The notes under the pieces were generated by a model. That model worked only from the letters and a program-made list of their open reading frames with translations, was not told the origin of the DNA and did not search any database. Position numbers and translations under genes: made by a program. Source: Variovorax paradoxus (GTDB lineage Bacteria > Pseudomonadota > Gammaproteobacteria > Burkholderiales > Burkholderiaceae_C). From it: a stretch of 64,000 bases of DNA. The first letter of the stretch is position 1. The number at the start of each line of letters is the position of its first letter. The stretch lies in NCBI RefSeq assembly GCF_030815855.1, contig NZ_JAUSXG010000001.1, positions 3,968,001 through 4,032,000 of the forward strand, in the 5' to 3' direction. Below are positions 9,004-16,883 of the stretch, in pieces.

Positions 9004-10440
9004 TCAATGGGCGGCGAAGGTCACGCGGTCGGGCACGGGCTTGAACTCGCCCTTGCTGCTCCACCAGGGCATGAGCAGGAAGAAACCGAAGTAGAAAAGC
9101 GTGCCGATCTGGGAAATGGTCTGCGCGATGTCCAGCGCGAACGAACCGATGACGAGGCTGCCCCAGACGCCGGGCGCCTGGATACCCAGATAGCCCAGGA
9201 TCAGGAAGAAGAACACGAAGACGCCGTAGACATACTTGTGCCAGCTCGGGCGATAGCGGATCGACTTGACTTCGCTCTTGTCGAGCCAAGGCAGGAAGAA
9301 CAGGATGATGACCGAGCCACCCATCACGACCACGCCCCAGAACTTGGCGTCGAAGGCCTTGAGCAGGAAGATCGCCACGGCGGCCACGACGACGACTGCG
9401 ATCTTCAGTGCCGTGCTCGACTTGCCCTTGACGAAGTTCAGGATGGCGGCCAGGCCGATGATCAGCGCAAACACGTTGACCATGTCGTCGGTGGTTGCAC
9501 GCAGCATCGAATAGAACGGCGTGAAGTACCAGACCGGAGCGATGTGGTTCGGCGTCTTGAGCGAATCGGCCGGAATGAAGTTGTTGTACTCGAGGAAGTA
9601 CCCGCCCGCTTCCGGCGCGAAGAAGATCACGGCCGAGAAGATCGTGAGGAACACCACCACGCCGAAGATGTCGTGCACCGTGTAGTACGGATGCGACGGA
9701 ATGCCGTCGAGGGGGTGGCCGTCGGGACCGCGGTTGGCCTTGATTTCAATGCCGTCGGGGTTGTTCGAACCGACTTCGTGCAGCGCAATCAGGTGGGCCA
9801 CCACGAGGCCGAGCAGCACCAGCGGCACGGCGATCACGTGGAAGCTGAAGAAGCGGTTGAGCGTGGCGTCGCTCACCACGTAGTCGCCGCGAATCAAGAG
9901 CGCCAGGTCAGGACCGATGAACGGAACGGCCGCGAACAGGTTCACGATCACCTGGGCGCCCCAGTAGCTCATCTGGCCCCACGGCAGCAGGTAGCCCATG
10001 AAGGCTTCGGCCATCAGGCACAGGAAGATCGCGCATCCGAAGACCCAGATCAGCTCGCGCGGCTTGCGGTAGCTGCCGTACATGAGGCCGCGGAACATGT
10101 GCAGGTACACCACGATGAAGAACGCCGAGGCGCCCGTCGAGTGGATGTAGCGGATGAGCCAACCCCAGGGCACGTCGCGCATGATGTACTCGACCGAAGC
10201 GAACGCCTGGTTCGCGTCGGGCTTGTAGTGCATGACGAGGAAGATGCCGGTCACGATCTGGATCACCAGCACCAGCATCGCGAGCGAGCCGAAGATGTAC
10301 CAGAAGTTGAAGTTCTTCGGCGCGTAGTACTTGCCCCATTGGTCGTTCCAGAGCTTGGTCAGCGGGAAACGGTTGTCGACCCAGTTGAGCAGCTTCTCGC
10401 CCGCGGGCGCGTTGGGGGAAATTTCGTGGAATTCAGCCAT
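9004..10440 (-). CDS. petB: Ubiquinol-cytochrome c reductase, cytochrome b subunit
   Basis: This is the membrane core of the bc1 complex, with the quinol-oxidising and quinone-reducing sites and two b hemes. The 478-residue protein has the expected helices and heme histidines (for example IRYIHSTGASAFFIVVYLHMFRG and RFFSFHVIAVPLVL). The Qo-site motif is PVWY (in HIAPVWYFTPFYS) rather than the PEWY of mitochondria, a variant known in beta- and gammaproteobacteria. Extra C-terminal helices extend it beyond the minimal eight-helix core. petA lies 14 bases upstream and petC follows. Confidence 0.97.
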   Translation of the reverse strand: MAEFHEISPNAPAGEKLLNWVDNRFPLTKLWNDQWGKYYAPKNFNFWYIFGSLAMLVLVIQIVTGIFLVMHYKPDANQAFASVEYIMRDVPWGWLIRYIHSTGASAFFIVVYLHMFRGLMYGSYRKPRELIWVFGCAIFLCLMAEAFMGYLLPWGQMSYWGAQVIVNLFAAVPFIGPDLALLIRGDYVVSDATLNRFFSFHVIAVPLVLLGLVVAHLIALHEVGSNNPDGIEIKANRGPDGHPLDGIPSHPYYTVHDIFGVVVFLTIFSAVIFFAPEAGGYFLEYNNFIPADSLKTPNHIAPVWYFTPFYSMLRATTDDMVNVFALIIGLAAILNFVKGKSSTALKIAVVVVAAVAIFLLKAFDAKFWGVVVMGGSVIILFFLPWLDKSEVKSIRYRPSWHKYVYGVFVFFFLILGYLGIQAPGVWGSLVIGSFALDIAQTISQIGTLFYFGFFLLMPWWSSKGEFKPVPDRVTFAAH

Positions 10441-10454
10441 GTTCTTCTTCTGCC

Positions 10455-11072
10455 TCAGGCCTTCTTGGAGTCTTCACCGATCAGGAGCTTGGTGTCCGAC
10501 AGGTACATGTGCGGGGGCACAGGCAGGTTGTCGGGCGCGGGCTTGTTCTTGAAGACGCGGCCGGCCAGATCGAAGGTGGAGCCATGGCAAGGGCACAGGA
10601 AGCCGCCTTCCCAGTCGTTCGGCAGCGAAGGCTGCGGACCGGCCTGGAGGCGGTCGACCGGCGAACAGCCGAGGTGGGTACAGATGCCCACCACCACCAG
10701 CACATCGCGCCGGATCGAACGGTGCTCGTTCTGCGCGTACTTGGGGGTGAATTCGTCGGGATGCCGCTTGGAAAGCGGATCGGCCAGCTGGCCGTCGAGC
10801 TTGGCCAGCTCTTCCAATTGCTCATTCGAGCGCTTGAGGATCCAGACGGGCTTGCCGCGCCACTCGACGGTGATCTTCTCGCCGACCTTGAGGCCGCCGA
10901 TGTCCACTTCGACGGCGGCGCCCGCGGCCTTGGCCTTTTCGGAGGGCTGGAATGTACTCACAAAGGGAATCGCGGTGGCCACGCCTCCCGCTACGCCGGC
11001 ACAGCTGGATGCGATCAACCACGTCCGCTTGCTTGTGTCGATCCGGGGGGAACCGGAGGTCATGTCACTCAT
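10455..11072 (-). CDS. petA: Ubiquinol-cytochrome c reductase, Rieske iron-sulfur subunit
   Basis: This subunit takes the first electron from ubiquinol in complex III. The 205-residue protein has an N-terminal membrane anchor at about 18-38 and the Rieske domain after it. Cluster ligands are C131/H133 (CTHLGC) and C160/H163 (CPCHGS), with C136 and C162 positioned for the disulfide. The N-terminus has a KR (SKRTWLI) in place of a twin Arg, which fits a Tat-exported Rieske protein with a relaxed signal; tatABC lies about 20 kb away. It opens the pet operon and is divergent from the exopolysaccharide arm. Confidence 0.97.
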   Translation of the reverse strand: MSDMTSGSPRIDTSKRTWLIASSCAGVAGGVATAIPFVSTFQPSEKAKAAGAAVEVDIGGLKVGEKITVEWRGKPVWILKRSNEQLEELAKLDGQLADPLSKRHPDEFTPKYAQNEHRSIRRDVLVVVGICTHLGCSPVDRLQAGPQPSLPNDWEGGFLCPCHGSTFDLAGRVFKNKPAPDNLPVPPHMYLSDTKLLIGEDSKKA

Positions 11073-11367
11073 GGGGATCCTCTAAGTCTTCTTCGCTGGA
11101 GCAGGGTCAACCGGCGATTGTAGCGGGCTGTTGCGGGCATATTCAACGCCGCCGGTTCGGAGCACGCGCGAATGCGCCTCGCCCAGCCACTCGCAAGCGC
11201 TATTAAGAACAATTAATTAGTATTGATTTGCAACTTATTAACAAGACATTTCGACACACCGATTTGCACGTTCAAAGGGGCGACAAAGGGCTAAATTAGT
11301 TGCGGCACACTTCGCTAGCTGCTAATCTTGACCCAATTGTTAATCGTCAATTCGAAGGATGTTTGCC
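11073..11367. other. Divergent intergenic region between petA and yjbE-like gene
   Basis: This spacer of about 295 bases must contain the petABC promoter (minus) and the promoter of the yjbE-like operon (plus). Its middle part (about 11200-11345) is distinctly AT-rich against the GC-rich surroundings, with several TTAA/AATT steps (for example AACAATTAATTAG) and a CAATTGT at 11334-11340 that recurs upstream of wza. AT-rich upstream DNA of this type is a common target of H-NS-like silencers, but that is inference. It marks the left junction of the exopolysaccharide locus. Confidence 0.5.
11300..11328 (+). promoter_or_regulatory. Candidate sigma-70 promoter for the yjbE-like operon
   Basis: TTGCGG (11300-11305), a 17-base spacer and TAATCT (11323-11328) match the spacing and most key positions of a housekeeping promoter. 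The start site would fall near 11335, about 30 bases before the start codon at 11368. It is supported only by motif and position. Confidence 0.35.
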
Positions 11368-11664
11368 ATGAGAATCAAGCCACTGGTTTCCGCAACCGTC
11401 ATAGTCGTCGCCGCGCTGGGTATTTCTTCGGCGCTGGCCCAAACCCCGCCTCCGGTTCAAACGCCCGGCCCGCAGCCGGCAAGCGCCACGGGCGCCACCA
11501 ATTCCGCATTCGGCCGCATTACCGCCGGTCAGGCTGGCGGCGTCGCAGCCAGTGTCGGACTGGCCGCTGCTGTTGCGAGCGGCAACGGCGGCAACAGCGG
11601 TGGCGGCAGCGGCACCGGTGGTACGGGCGGCACGGGCGGTACAGGCACGACCGGCACGAATTAA
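11368..11664 (+). CDS. YjbE/GfcA-like small exported Gly/Thr-rich protein
   Basis: From the ATG at 11368, preceded by GAAGGA at good spacing (the ATG at 11359 is too close to it), the product has 98 residues. It has a signal peptide ending near SSALA, a Pro/Ala stretch, a short hydrophobic stretch VAASVGLAAAVAS and a low-complexity Gly/Ser/Thr tail. E. coli YjbE and GfcA have the same unusual build, a short secreted peptide with a VGVALAATGGG-like stretch and a Thr-rich tail, and they open the yjbEFGH and gfcABCDE operons. Position upstream of yjbF- and yjbG/H-like genes supports the call. The molecular role of this family is unknown, and similarity of a low-complexity protein is weak alone. 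Confidence 0.68.
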   Translation: MRIKPLVSATVIVVAALGISSALAQTPPPVQTPGPQPASATGATNSAFGRITAGQAGGVAASVGLAAAVASGNGGNSGGGSGTGGTGGTGGTGTTGTN

Positions 11665-11666
11665 TC

Positions 11667-12428
11667 GTGCGGGCCCTCCTCGCGGGAGGGCATTCGCTGA
11701 AAAGTCCGCGCGTTGGCCACGCCACGCGACTTGTTGAATGCTGTCTTCTGGCGGCATTTCTTTTGGGCGTTGGCGGCTGTTCTTCCGGATCCTCTGCCAT
11801 GCTGGCGACGGCGCGGCATATCTATAGCGGCAAACCCGCCGCCCCCCAACCCACCTTCAATCCGAATTACCGCTATTTGCGCGTAGCGACGGGCGACGAA
11901 GCGGTTTTCATGGTGCTCGGCTATATCGACCAGCGCCCCGAAGGTGCTGTCGAAGTCTGGTACAGCGGCAGCGGCGAGGTTGTCAGGTTGCTCGACGGGC
12001 GCCTTGTGGGAACCACCGGCCTTTCCACCGACTGGCGGGAGGTGCGGTTTTCCGGCCTGCCCGCGTGGACCGCCGATGCGAGCAGCCCGCCCATCGCGAA
12101 AACCTATCAGCGCCAGCGCGACATGATGCCGGGCTACCGCTTCGGCATTCGCGACGAAATCGTGCTGACGCCCATTGCCGCGCCGCAGCAAGCGGCCCTG
12201 GCTGGCACGGCTGCTGCTTCGCTGCGCTGGTATGAAGAGCGCAGCGTTTCTCGCCCGGCGACCGCCTCGTTGCCTCCCGCGCGCTTCGGCGTTTCGCAAG
12301 CGGGCGGAACCCCTCGGGTCGTTTATTCCGAGCAATGTATTTCCAATGATCTGTGTATGAGCTTCGAGCAGTGGACGCCTTCTTCCTCCTCCCCAGCACC
12401 CGTCGCAGCGGCGAGCGCTGGTACATGA
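11667..12428 (+). CDS. YjbF/GfcB-like outer-membrane lipoprotein of exopolysaccharide secretion
   Basis: The frame encodes a lipoprotein signal (CLLAAFLLGVGG-C) followed by a YjbF/GfcB-type domain: YRYLRVATGDEAVFMVLGYID, VEVWYSGSGEVVRLLDGRLVGTTGL and LPAWT. The C-terminal third is Ala/Ser/Pro-rich. The start is uncertain. The GTG at 11667 (253 residues) lacks a ribosome site, while a non-standard CTG at 11697 has GGAGGG six bases upstream and would give a typical short basic lipoprotein signal. The gene ends in an ATGA overlap with the next gene. The family acts with YjbG and YjbH in polysaccharide export, by an unknown mechanism. Confidence 0.78.
   Translation: MRALLAGGHSLKSPRVGHATRLVECCLLAAFLLGVGGCSSGSSAMLATARHIYSGKPAAPQPTFNPNYRYLRVATGDEAVFMVLGYIDQRPEGAVEVWYSGSGEVVRLLDGRLVGTTGLSTDWREVRFSGLPAWTADASSPPIAKTYQRQRDMMPGYRFGIRDEIVLTPIAAPQQAALAGTAAASLRWYEERSVSRPATASLPPARFGVSQAGGTPRVVYSEQCISNDLCMSFEQWTPSSSSPAPVAAASAGT
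11673..11691 (+). promoter_or_regulatory. Hairpin at the yjbE-yjbF junction
   Basis: GCCCTCC (11673-11679) pairs perfectly with GGAGGGC (11685-11691) around a 5-base loop, 8 bases after the yjbE-like stop codon. There is no U-tract, so it is not a classical terminator. Its 3' arm contains GGAGGG, which could be a ribosome site for yjbF if translation starts downstream, so the fold could hide it. It may instead protect the 3' end of the small upstream message. Confidence 0.5.
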
Positions 12429-15400
12429 GCGGTTTGCTTCCCCGTGGCTTTCGCAGACATCCCTGGCCGCTCCGCGCTGCGGTAGCCTGCGCGCTCGCGG
12501 CGAGCTGCACCGCCGGCGCCCAGCCAGTCGGCGGCAATCCCGTCGACAACAAGACTCCCGCCAACGATGCAGACATTCGCCCCGGCGAGCGGCTGAGTGC
12601 CTGGCTGCTTCGCCAGCCCGCCGAGACGGCGGCGCCCGGCCTGGCGTGGCGCGTTCCGCAGGAGCGCCTGGCGCAGCAGTTCCTCAAGAACCAGGTGCTG
12701 CTGCGGCTCGAGGCCGCGAGGCGGCGCGCGCCCCGGGAAGAGCAGGGTCAGCGCCTGCAGCTGATCACATGGCTGCAGAACCTCCCCGTGACCGGACGGG
12801 TCGCACTCGGCATCGTCGATCCACGCTGGCTCGAAGCGCATCCGGACGAAGACCCGGTGCTGACGGCGGGCCAGCAGCTCATTGCGCCTCCGCCCGCCGT
12901 GAAGACGATTTCGGTGGTGCAACCCGATGGGCAGCTCTGCCAGGTCGCTCATGAGCCCGGCCGCACGGCGTGGGACTATGTCGCCGCCTGCGACCCCGAA
13001 GGCAAGCACGACTGGGCATGGGTGGCGCAGCCCGACGGCCGAACCGCCCGCGTCGGCATGGCGAAGTGGAACGCGCATCTTTCGGACGAGCCGGCACCGG
13101 GCGCATGGGTCTGGGCGGCGCCTCGCGGCATGGACGACCTGGAGACGGTTTCCGAGGGCATGATCAAGTTCCTGGCCACCCAGGGACCGTCGCCGCAAGG
13201 CGGCGCCATGGCGGCCATGACCGGAGCGTCCCCCGTGACCGCTGAAGCTGCGGCTGCGGCACCACCGCCCATGCCGCAGGCCGGGCTTTCGTCCGAGCCC
13301 GCGGCACCGGCGGCCGCGCCATTCCGGCCGACCGTCGTTTCGGTGCGTCCCGAGGCGGCGCCGCAGTACCGCGCGTTGCAGTCCAGCGGCAATGACTGGG
13401 GCGAAACCGGCTTGCTGCAGACACCCTCGGCCCGCATGGGGCAAACGGGAGACATGCGCACGTCGATCACCCACGTCTGGCCCTATACGCGGCTGAACGT
13501 GATGTTCCAGCCGCTGGACTGGCTGGAAGCCGGCTTCCGCTACACGTCCATCAGCAACCGGATCTACGGCATCGGCCTCAGCAACCAGGGCTACAAGGAC
13601 AAGAGCATCGACCTCAAGGCGCGGCTGTGGAAAGAATCGGCCTACCTTCCCGAAGTGGCCCTGGGCTTTCGCGACATCGGCGGCACCGGTCTCTTTTCTT
13701 CCGAGTACCTTGTGGCAAGCAAGCGCCATGGCGACCTGGATTTCAGTCTCGGCATCGGCTGGGGCTACATGGGAAGCAGCGGGACCATCAGCAACCCCTT
13801 CGGCGTACTGAGCAGCCGCTTCAAGACCCGCGTCAGCGAGACGACGTGGGGCGGCGCCAACTTCGGCCGCCTCTTCCGAGGGCCCACCGCACTCTTTGGC
13901 GGCGTGCAATGGCGCACGCCCTGGGACCCGTTGACGCTCAAGCTCGAATTCGAAGGCAACGACTACAAGAACGAGCCGCTCAACAACAACCAGCCGCGGC
14001 GCTCCCCGTTCAACATCGGCCTGGAATACCGCTATGCCCCCGGCGTGACGTTCTCCGCCGGGTTCGAGCGCGGCAACAAAGTGATGGTGGGCCTTACGCT
14101 GCAGACCAATCTGGCGACGATGCAGATGGCCAAGACGGCGGATGCTCCGGCGCCGCGCTTTTCGCCGACACCACCCGCCGAGTCCCCGGGTTGGGCGGCC
14201 ACTGCGGCGGACATCGAAAGCCGCACGGAATGGACCGTTCAACGCATTGCGCCGCAAGGCCAGATGCTGCACGTCTGGATCACCGAAAGCGCCACCGTGT
14301 ACCGGAACGCCCGCGTCGAACAGATCATCGCCGTGCTGCATCGCGATGCGCCGGGCTCGATCAAGAATTTCGTCATCCATTATTCGGAACGAGGCTTGTC
14401 GATGCACGCGCAAGTGGTCGACCGGAACGAATGGGTCACGGCGCACTACCAGGCGCAGACGCCCAGCGAGGCCCGCGCGGCCAGCCAGCGCGACTACGCA
14501 CCGCCGCCTATCGGCTCCGACGACGCGGCCTCCGGCGCTTCGAAGGGCGACAGCGCCAATGCCGCCGTCGCATCCAGAGACGCCTCCGGCATCGTGGACG
14601 ACAACAAGGCACTGGCGCCATGGGAGCGCCGCAGCTCGAAGTTCAGCATCGGGCTCACACCCAGCCTCGGCCAGATTCTCGGCGGCCCCAATGCATTCGT
14701 GCTCTACCAGATCGGCGTGCAGGCGGTGGCGGAATACCGCTTCACCCCGAGCACCTGGGTCAACGGCGCACTGAACCTGCGCCTCGTCGACAACTTCGAC
14801 AAGTTCACCTACACCGCGCCCAGCAACCTGCCCCGCGTGCGAACCCTCCAGCGCGAGTACGTCACTTCCAAGCGCCTGACCATGCCGGTGCTGCAGCTGA
14901 CGCACGTCGGCAAGCTGACCGACAACCAGTACTACAGCGTGTACGGCGGTGCGCTGGAAAGCATGTATGCGGGCGTCGGGGCGGAATGGCTCTATCGGCC
15001 ATGGCGCAGCCGCATGGCGATTGGCGTCGACTTCAACCACGTGCGGCAGCGCGACTTCGAGCAGGACTTCGGTCTGCGCGACTACAAGGTGAACACCGGC
15101 CACGCCACCCTGTACTGGGATACCGGCTGGAACGGCGTGCTGGCCAAGATCAGCGCGGGCCAGTACCTGGCGGGCGATCGCGGCGTCACCATCGACATCA
15201 GCCGCCGCTTCGACAACGGCGTGGTGCTTGGCGCCTACGCCACCAAGACCAATGTGTCGGCAAGGCAGTTCGGCGAGGGCAGCTTCGACAAGGGCATTTA
15301 TATTTCCGTGCCCTTCGACGCGCTGCTGCCGCGCTCGAACAAGTTCACCGCCAACTTCGCGTGGGCACCGCTGGTGCGCGACGGCGGCGCACGACTGGGT

Positions 15401-15520
15401 CGGATCCATCCGCTCTACGAGATGACATCCGCCCGCGACCCGAGTGCCTTCAAGTTCGCGCCGCCGGACAGCGGCGCGCCGGGCACGGGCGACAACATCC
15501 TGAACTTCGAAAGGCGGTAG
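12425..15520 (+). CDS. GfcC (YjbG)-YjbH (GfcD) fusion protein, exopolysaccharide/capsule secretion
   Basis: The 1031-residue protein starts at an ATG overlapping the upstream stop and has an N-terminal signal (about residues 15-32). Residues 50-240 carry the GfcC pattern: RLSAWLLRQP, LPVTGRVALGIVDP at about 120-133, VAHEPGRTAWDYV, AWVAQPDGRTARVGMAKWN and PAPGAWVW. A Pro/Ala linker (about 250-310) follows. Residues 325-1031 form a YjbH/GfcD-type porin-like domain starting with GETGLLQTPSARMG, with DLKARLWKES and DIGGTGLFSSEYLVASKR, and they match the roughly 700-residue size of YjbH. In E. coli these are separate proteins. YjbH is a predicted outer-membrane beta-barrel and GfcC a periplasmic protein, so the fusion would tie the two. 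The boundaries are my estimates. Confidence 0.85.
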   Translation: MSGLLPRGFRRHPWPLRAAVACALAASCTAGAQPVGGNPVDNKTPANDADIRPGERLSAWLLRQPAETAAPGLAWRVPQERLAQQFLKNQVLLRLEAARRRAPREEQGQRLQLITWLQNLPVTGRVALGIVDPRWLEAHPDEDPVLTAGQQLIAPPPAVKTISVVQPDGQLCQVAHEPGRTAWDYVAACDPEGKHDWAWVAQPDGRTARVGMAKWNAHLSDEPAPGAWVWAAPRGMDDLETVSEGMIKFLATQGPSPQGGAMAAMTGASPVTAEAAAAAPPPMPQAGLSSEPAAPAAAPFRPTVVSVRPEAAPQYRALQSSGNDWGETGLLQTPSARMGQTGDMRTSITHVWPYTRLNVMFQPLDWLEAGFRYTSISNRIYGIGLSNQGYKDKSIDLKARLWKESAYLPEVALGFRDIGGTGLFSSEYLVASKRHGDLDFSLGIGWGYMGSSGTISNPFGVLSSRFKTRVSETTWGGANFGRLFRGPTALFGGVQWRTPWDPLTLKLEFEGNDYKNEPLNNNQPRRSPFNIGLEYRYAPGVTFSAGFERGNKVMVGLTLQTNLATMQMAKTADAPAPRFSPTPPAESPGWAATAADIESRTEWTVQRIAPQGQMLHVWITESATVYRNARVEQIIAVLHRDAPGSIKNFVIHYSERGLSMHAQVVDRNEWVTAHYQAQTPSEARAASQRDYAPPPIGSDDAASGASKGDSANAAVASRDASGIVDDNKALAPWERRSSKFSIGLTPSLGQILGGPNAFVLYQIGVQAVAEYRFTPSTWVNGALNLRLVDNFDKFTYTAPSNLPRVRTLQREYVTSKRLTMPVLQLTHVGKLTDNQYYSVYGGALESMYAGVGAEWLYRPWRSRMAIGVDFNHVRQRDFEQDFGLRDYKVNTGHATLYWDTGWNGVLAKISAGQYLAGDRGVTIDISRRFDNGVVLGAYATKTNVSARQFGEGSFDKGIYISVPFDALLPRSNKFTANFAWAPLVRDGGARLGRIHPLYEMTSARDPSAFKFAPPDSGAPGTGDNILNFERR

Positions 15521-15524
15521 GACG

Positions 15525-15618
15525 ACCCACCCCCGTCCCTCGCTCACTTCGTGTAGCTCGACTCCCCCCTCAAGGGGGCAACACCAGCGGCCCGGCAAAG
15601 CCGGTTCCGCGGTGTTTC
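15525..15618 (-). repeat. GC-rich hairpin repeat, copy A (after the YjbH-type gene)
   Basis: This copy begins about 4 bases after the yjbH-type stop codon. Along that gene it reads CCCCCGTC, then CACTTCGTGT, then a CCCCC-TCAA-GGGGG stem-loop, then CCGGC-AAA-GCCGG and CCGCGG. It matches copies B and C (31.7 and 48.8 kb) along its length, with the stems conserved and loops or linkers varied. It fills the space between convergent genes and may act as a terminator. The strand given is the one on which the element reads in the same direction as copies B and C (CGCGGAACCGG first). Confidence 0.85.
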
Positions 15619-15654
15619 TGAATCAGGGCGGGGCTGTTTTCATGCGTTGCCGGT

Positions 15655-16881
15655 TCAGCGGGCCGTCGGCGCAGCGGCGCCGCGCATGATGAAGAACAGC
15701 CAGCCGATCATCAGGGCCGCCATGCAGGCGAAGCCCAGCGTCATGGCGTTGATGGTCTGGATGTAGGAAATCGGGGGCTTCGCGATGAGCATGCGCGCCG
15801 CGAACACCAGCGCACCGAAGATCGAGCACCACAGGAGAGCACCCGGACGCGCCGCCGCCCTGAACCCCGTTCTCAGGCACATCGTGAGGCCGAAGATGGC
15901 GGGCGCATAGAAGAACGGCGAAAAATCCATTCCGCCGTAGTTCTTGCCGAACGCCAGAACCACGAGGTAAGGCCCCAGCAGCCCCAGCACCACGCCGCCG
16001 ATCTCCGCAACCAGGAATCCGAAAACGACGAACTTGATGAAGAGGCGAAACGCCTCTCTTCGGTCGTCGGATTTCCAGCTGGCCGCGAGCTTCGGCAGGA
16101 TGTAGTAGCCCAACGCAAGCAGCACGTATTGCATGGGCAGCAGGAACGTGATGTAGATCTTCAGCAAGCCGCCTTGGGCTGAATCCGCCGAGGAGCCCAA
16201 CAGCAAGATGGCGCCCCCGGTCATGATCCAGCTCATGAGCTGCGACAGACTGGCTTTCCAGCCATAGGCGGTGGCTTCCCGGATGGTCAGGGCCTGCGAG
16301 TCGGCCGGCGCCGGAAGAGGCGCAATCACATGCTTCAGGCTCCCGGCAATCAACGCGAGGAACGGCAGCTGGATCACGGCAATCCACAGCAAGGCCTGCG
16401 TCCACGAGGCAGGCCGCAAGCCGATCAGGACCGCCACATAGCCGATGCAGATCAGGACACCCGATACGCACAGCACCGCGAACCGGCGCCCCACGAGCAG
16501 GACGCTGCGAGAAATCCAGAATATCTCGTAGCCGACGATCAAGGCCACGCCGGCCCAGTTGAGAGGCCCCGGGAACCCCGTGAATTGCCAGACCAGGAAG
16601 CCGGCCACGGATACCGCGACGACGATCGCCCAGCTCCACCAGGCGGCGGAGCGATCCTCGTAGTAGCGCTTGATCAAGAGCGGTTCATGCACCACCGCCG
16701 TATGCAGGATGTACTGGAAACTGACGATCGCGAGGAAAGCCGACGCAATACCGAAGTCGGAGGGCGACAGCACCCGGGCCAGCGCAAAGCTCAGCAGCAG
16801 CTGGCTCGCGCTATAGATGCATTGATCTGCAACGGCATAGACCGGTCCAAGGCGCTTTCGAATTCCCGAGAAGGACGCCAT
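15655..16881 (-). CDS. Wzx-like polysaccharide flippase (MOP superfamily)
   Basis: The 408-residue protein is almost entirely hydrophobic, with about 10-12 membrane helices. It begins with the arrangement seen in Wzx/RfbX proteins (QCIYSASQLLLSFALARVLSPSDFGIASAFLAI). It would flip the undecaprenyl-linked repeat unit across the inner membrane. It starts 2 bases after the stop of the glycoside hydrolase gene and is the last gene of the five-gene minus-strand operon that begins with the sugar transferase. Sequence alone does not exclude another MOP-type exporter, but the context makes Wzx the best reading. Confidence 0.78.
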   Translation of the reverse strand: MASFSGIRKRLGPVYAVADQCIYSASQLLLSFALARVLSPSDFGIASAFLAIVSFQYILHTAVVHEPLLIKRYYEDRSAAWWSWAIVVAVSVAGFLVWQFTGFPGPLNWAGVALIVGYEIFWISRSVLLVGRRFAVLCVSGVLICIGYVAVLIGLRPASWTQALLWIAVIQLPFLALIAGSLKHVIAPLPAPADSQALTIREATAYGWKASLSQLMSWIMTGGAILLLGSSADSAQGGLLKIYITFLLPMQYVLLALGYYILPKLAASWKSDDRREAFRLFIKFVVFGFLVAEIGGVVLGLLGPYLVVLAFGKNYGGMDFSPFFYAPAIFGLTMCLRTGFRAAARPGALLWCSIFGALVFAARMLIAKPPISYIQTINAMTLGFACMAALMIGWLFFIMRGAAAPTAR

Positions 16882-16883
16882 CC

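Noticed and set aside
11300..11325. Sigma-54-like GGCAC...GC upstream of the yjbE-like gene
   Set aside because: The GG to GC distance is 8 or 12 bases, not the required 10, so it is not a -24/-12 promoter.
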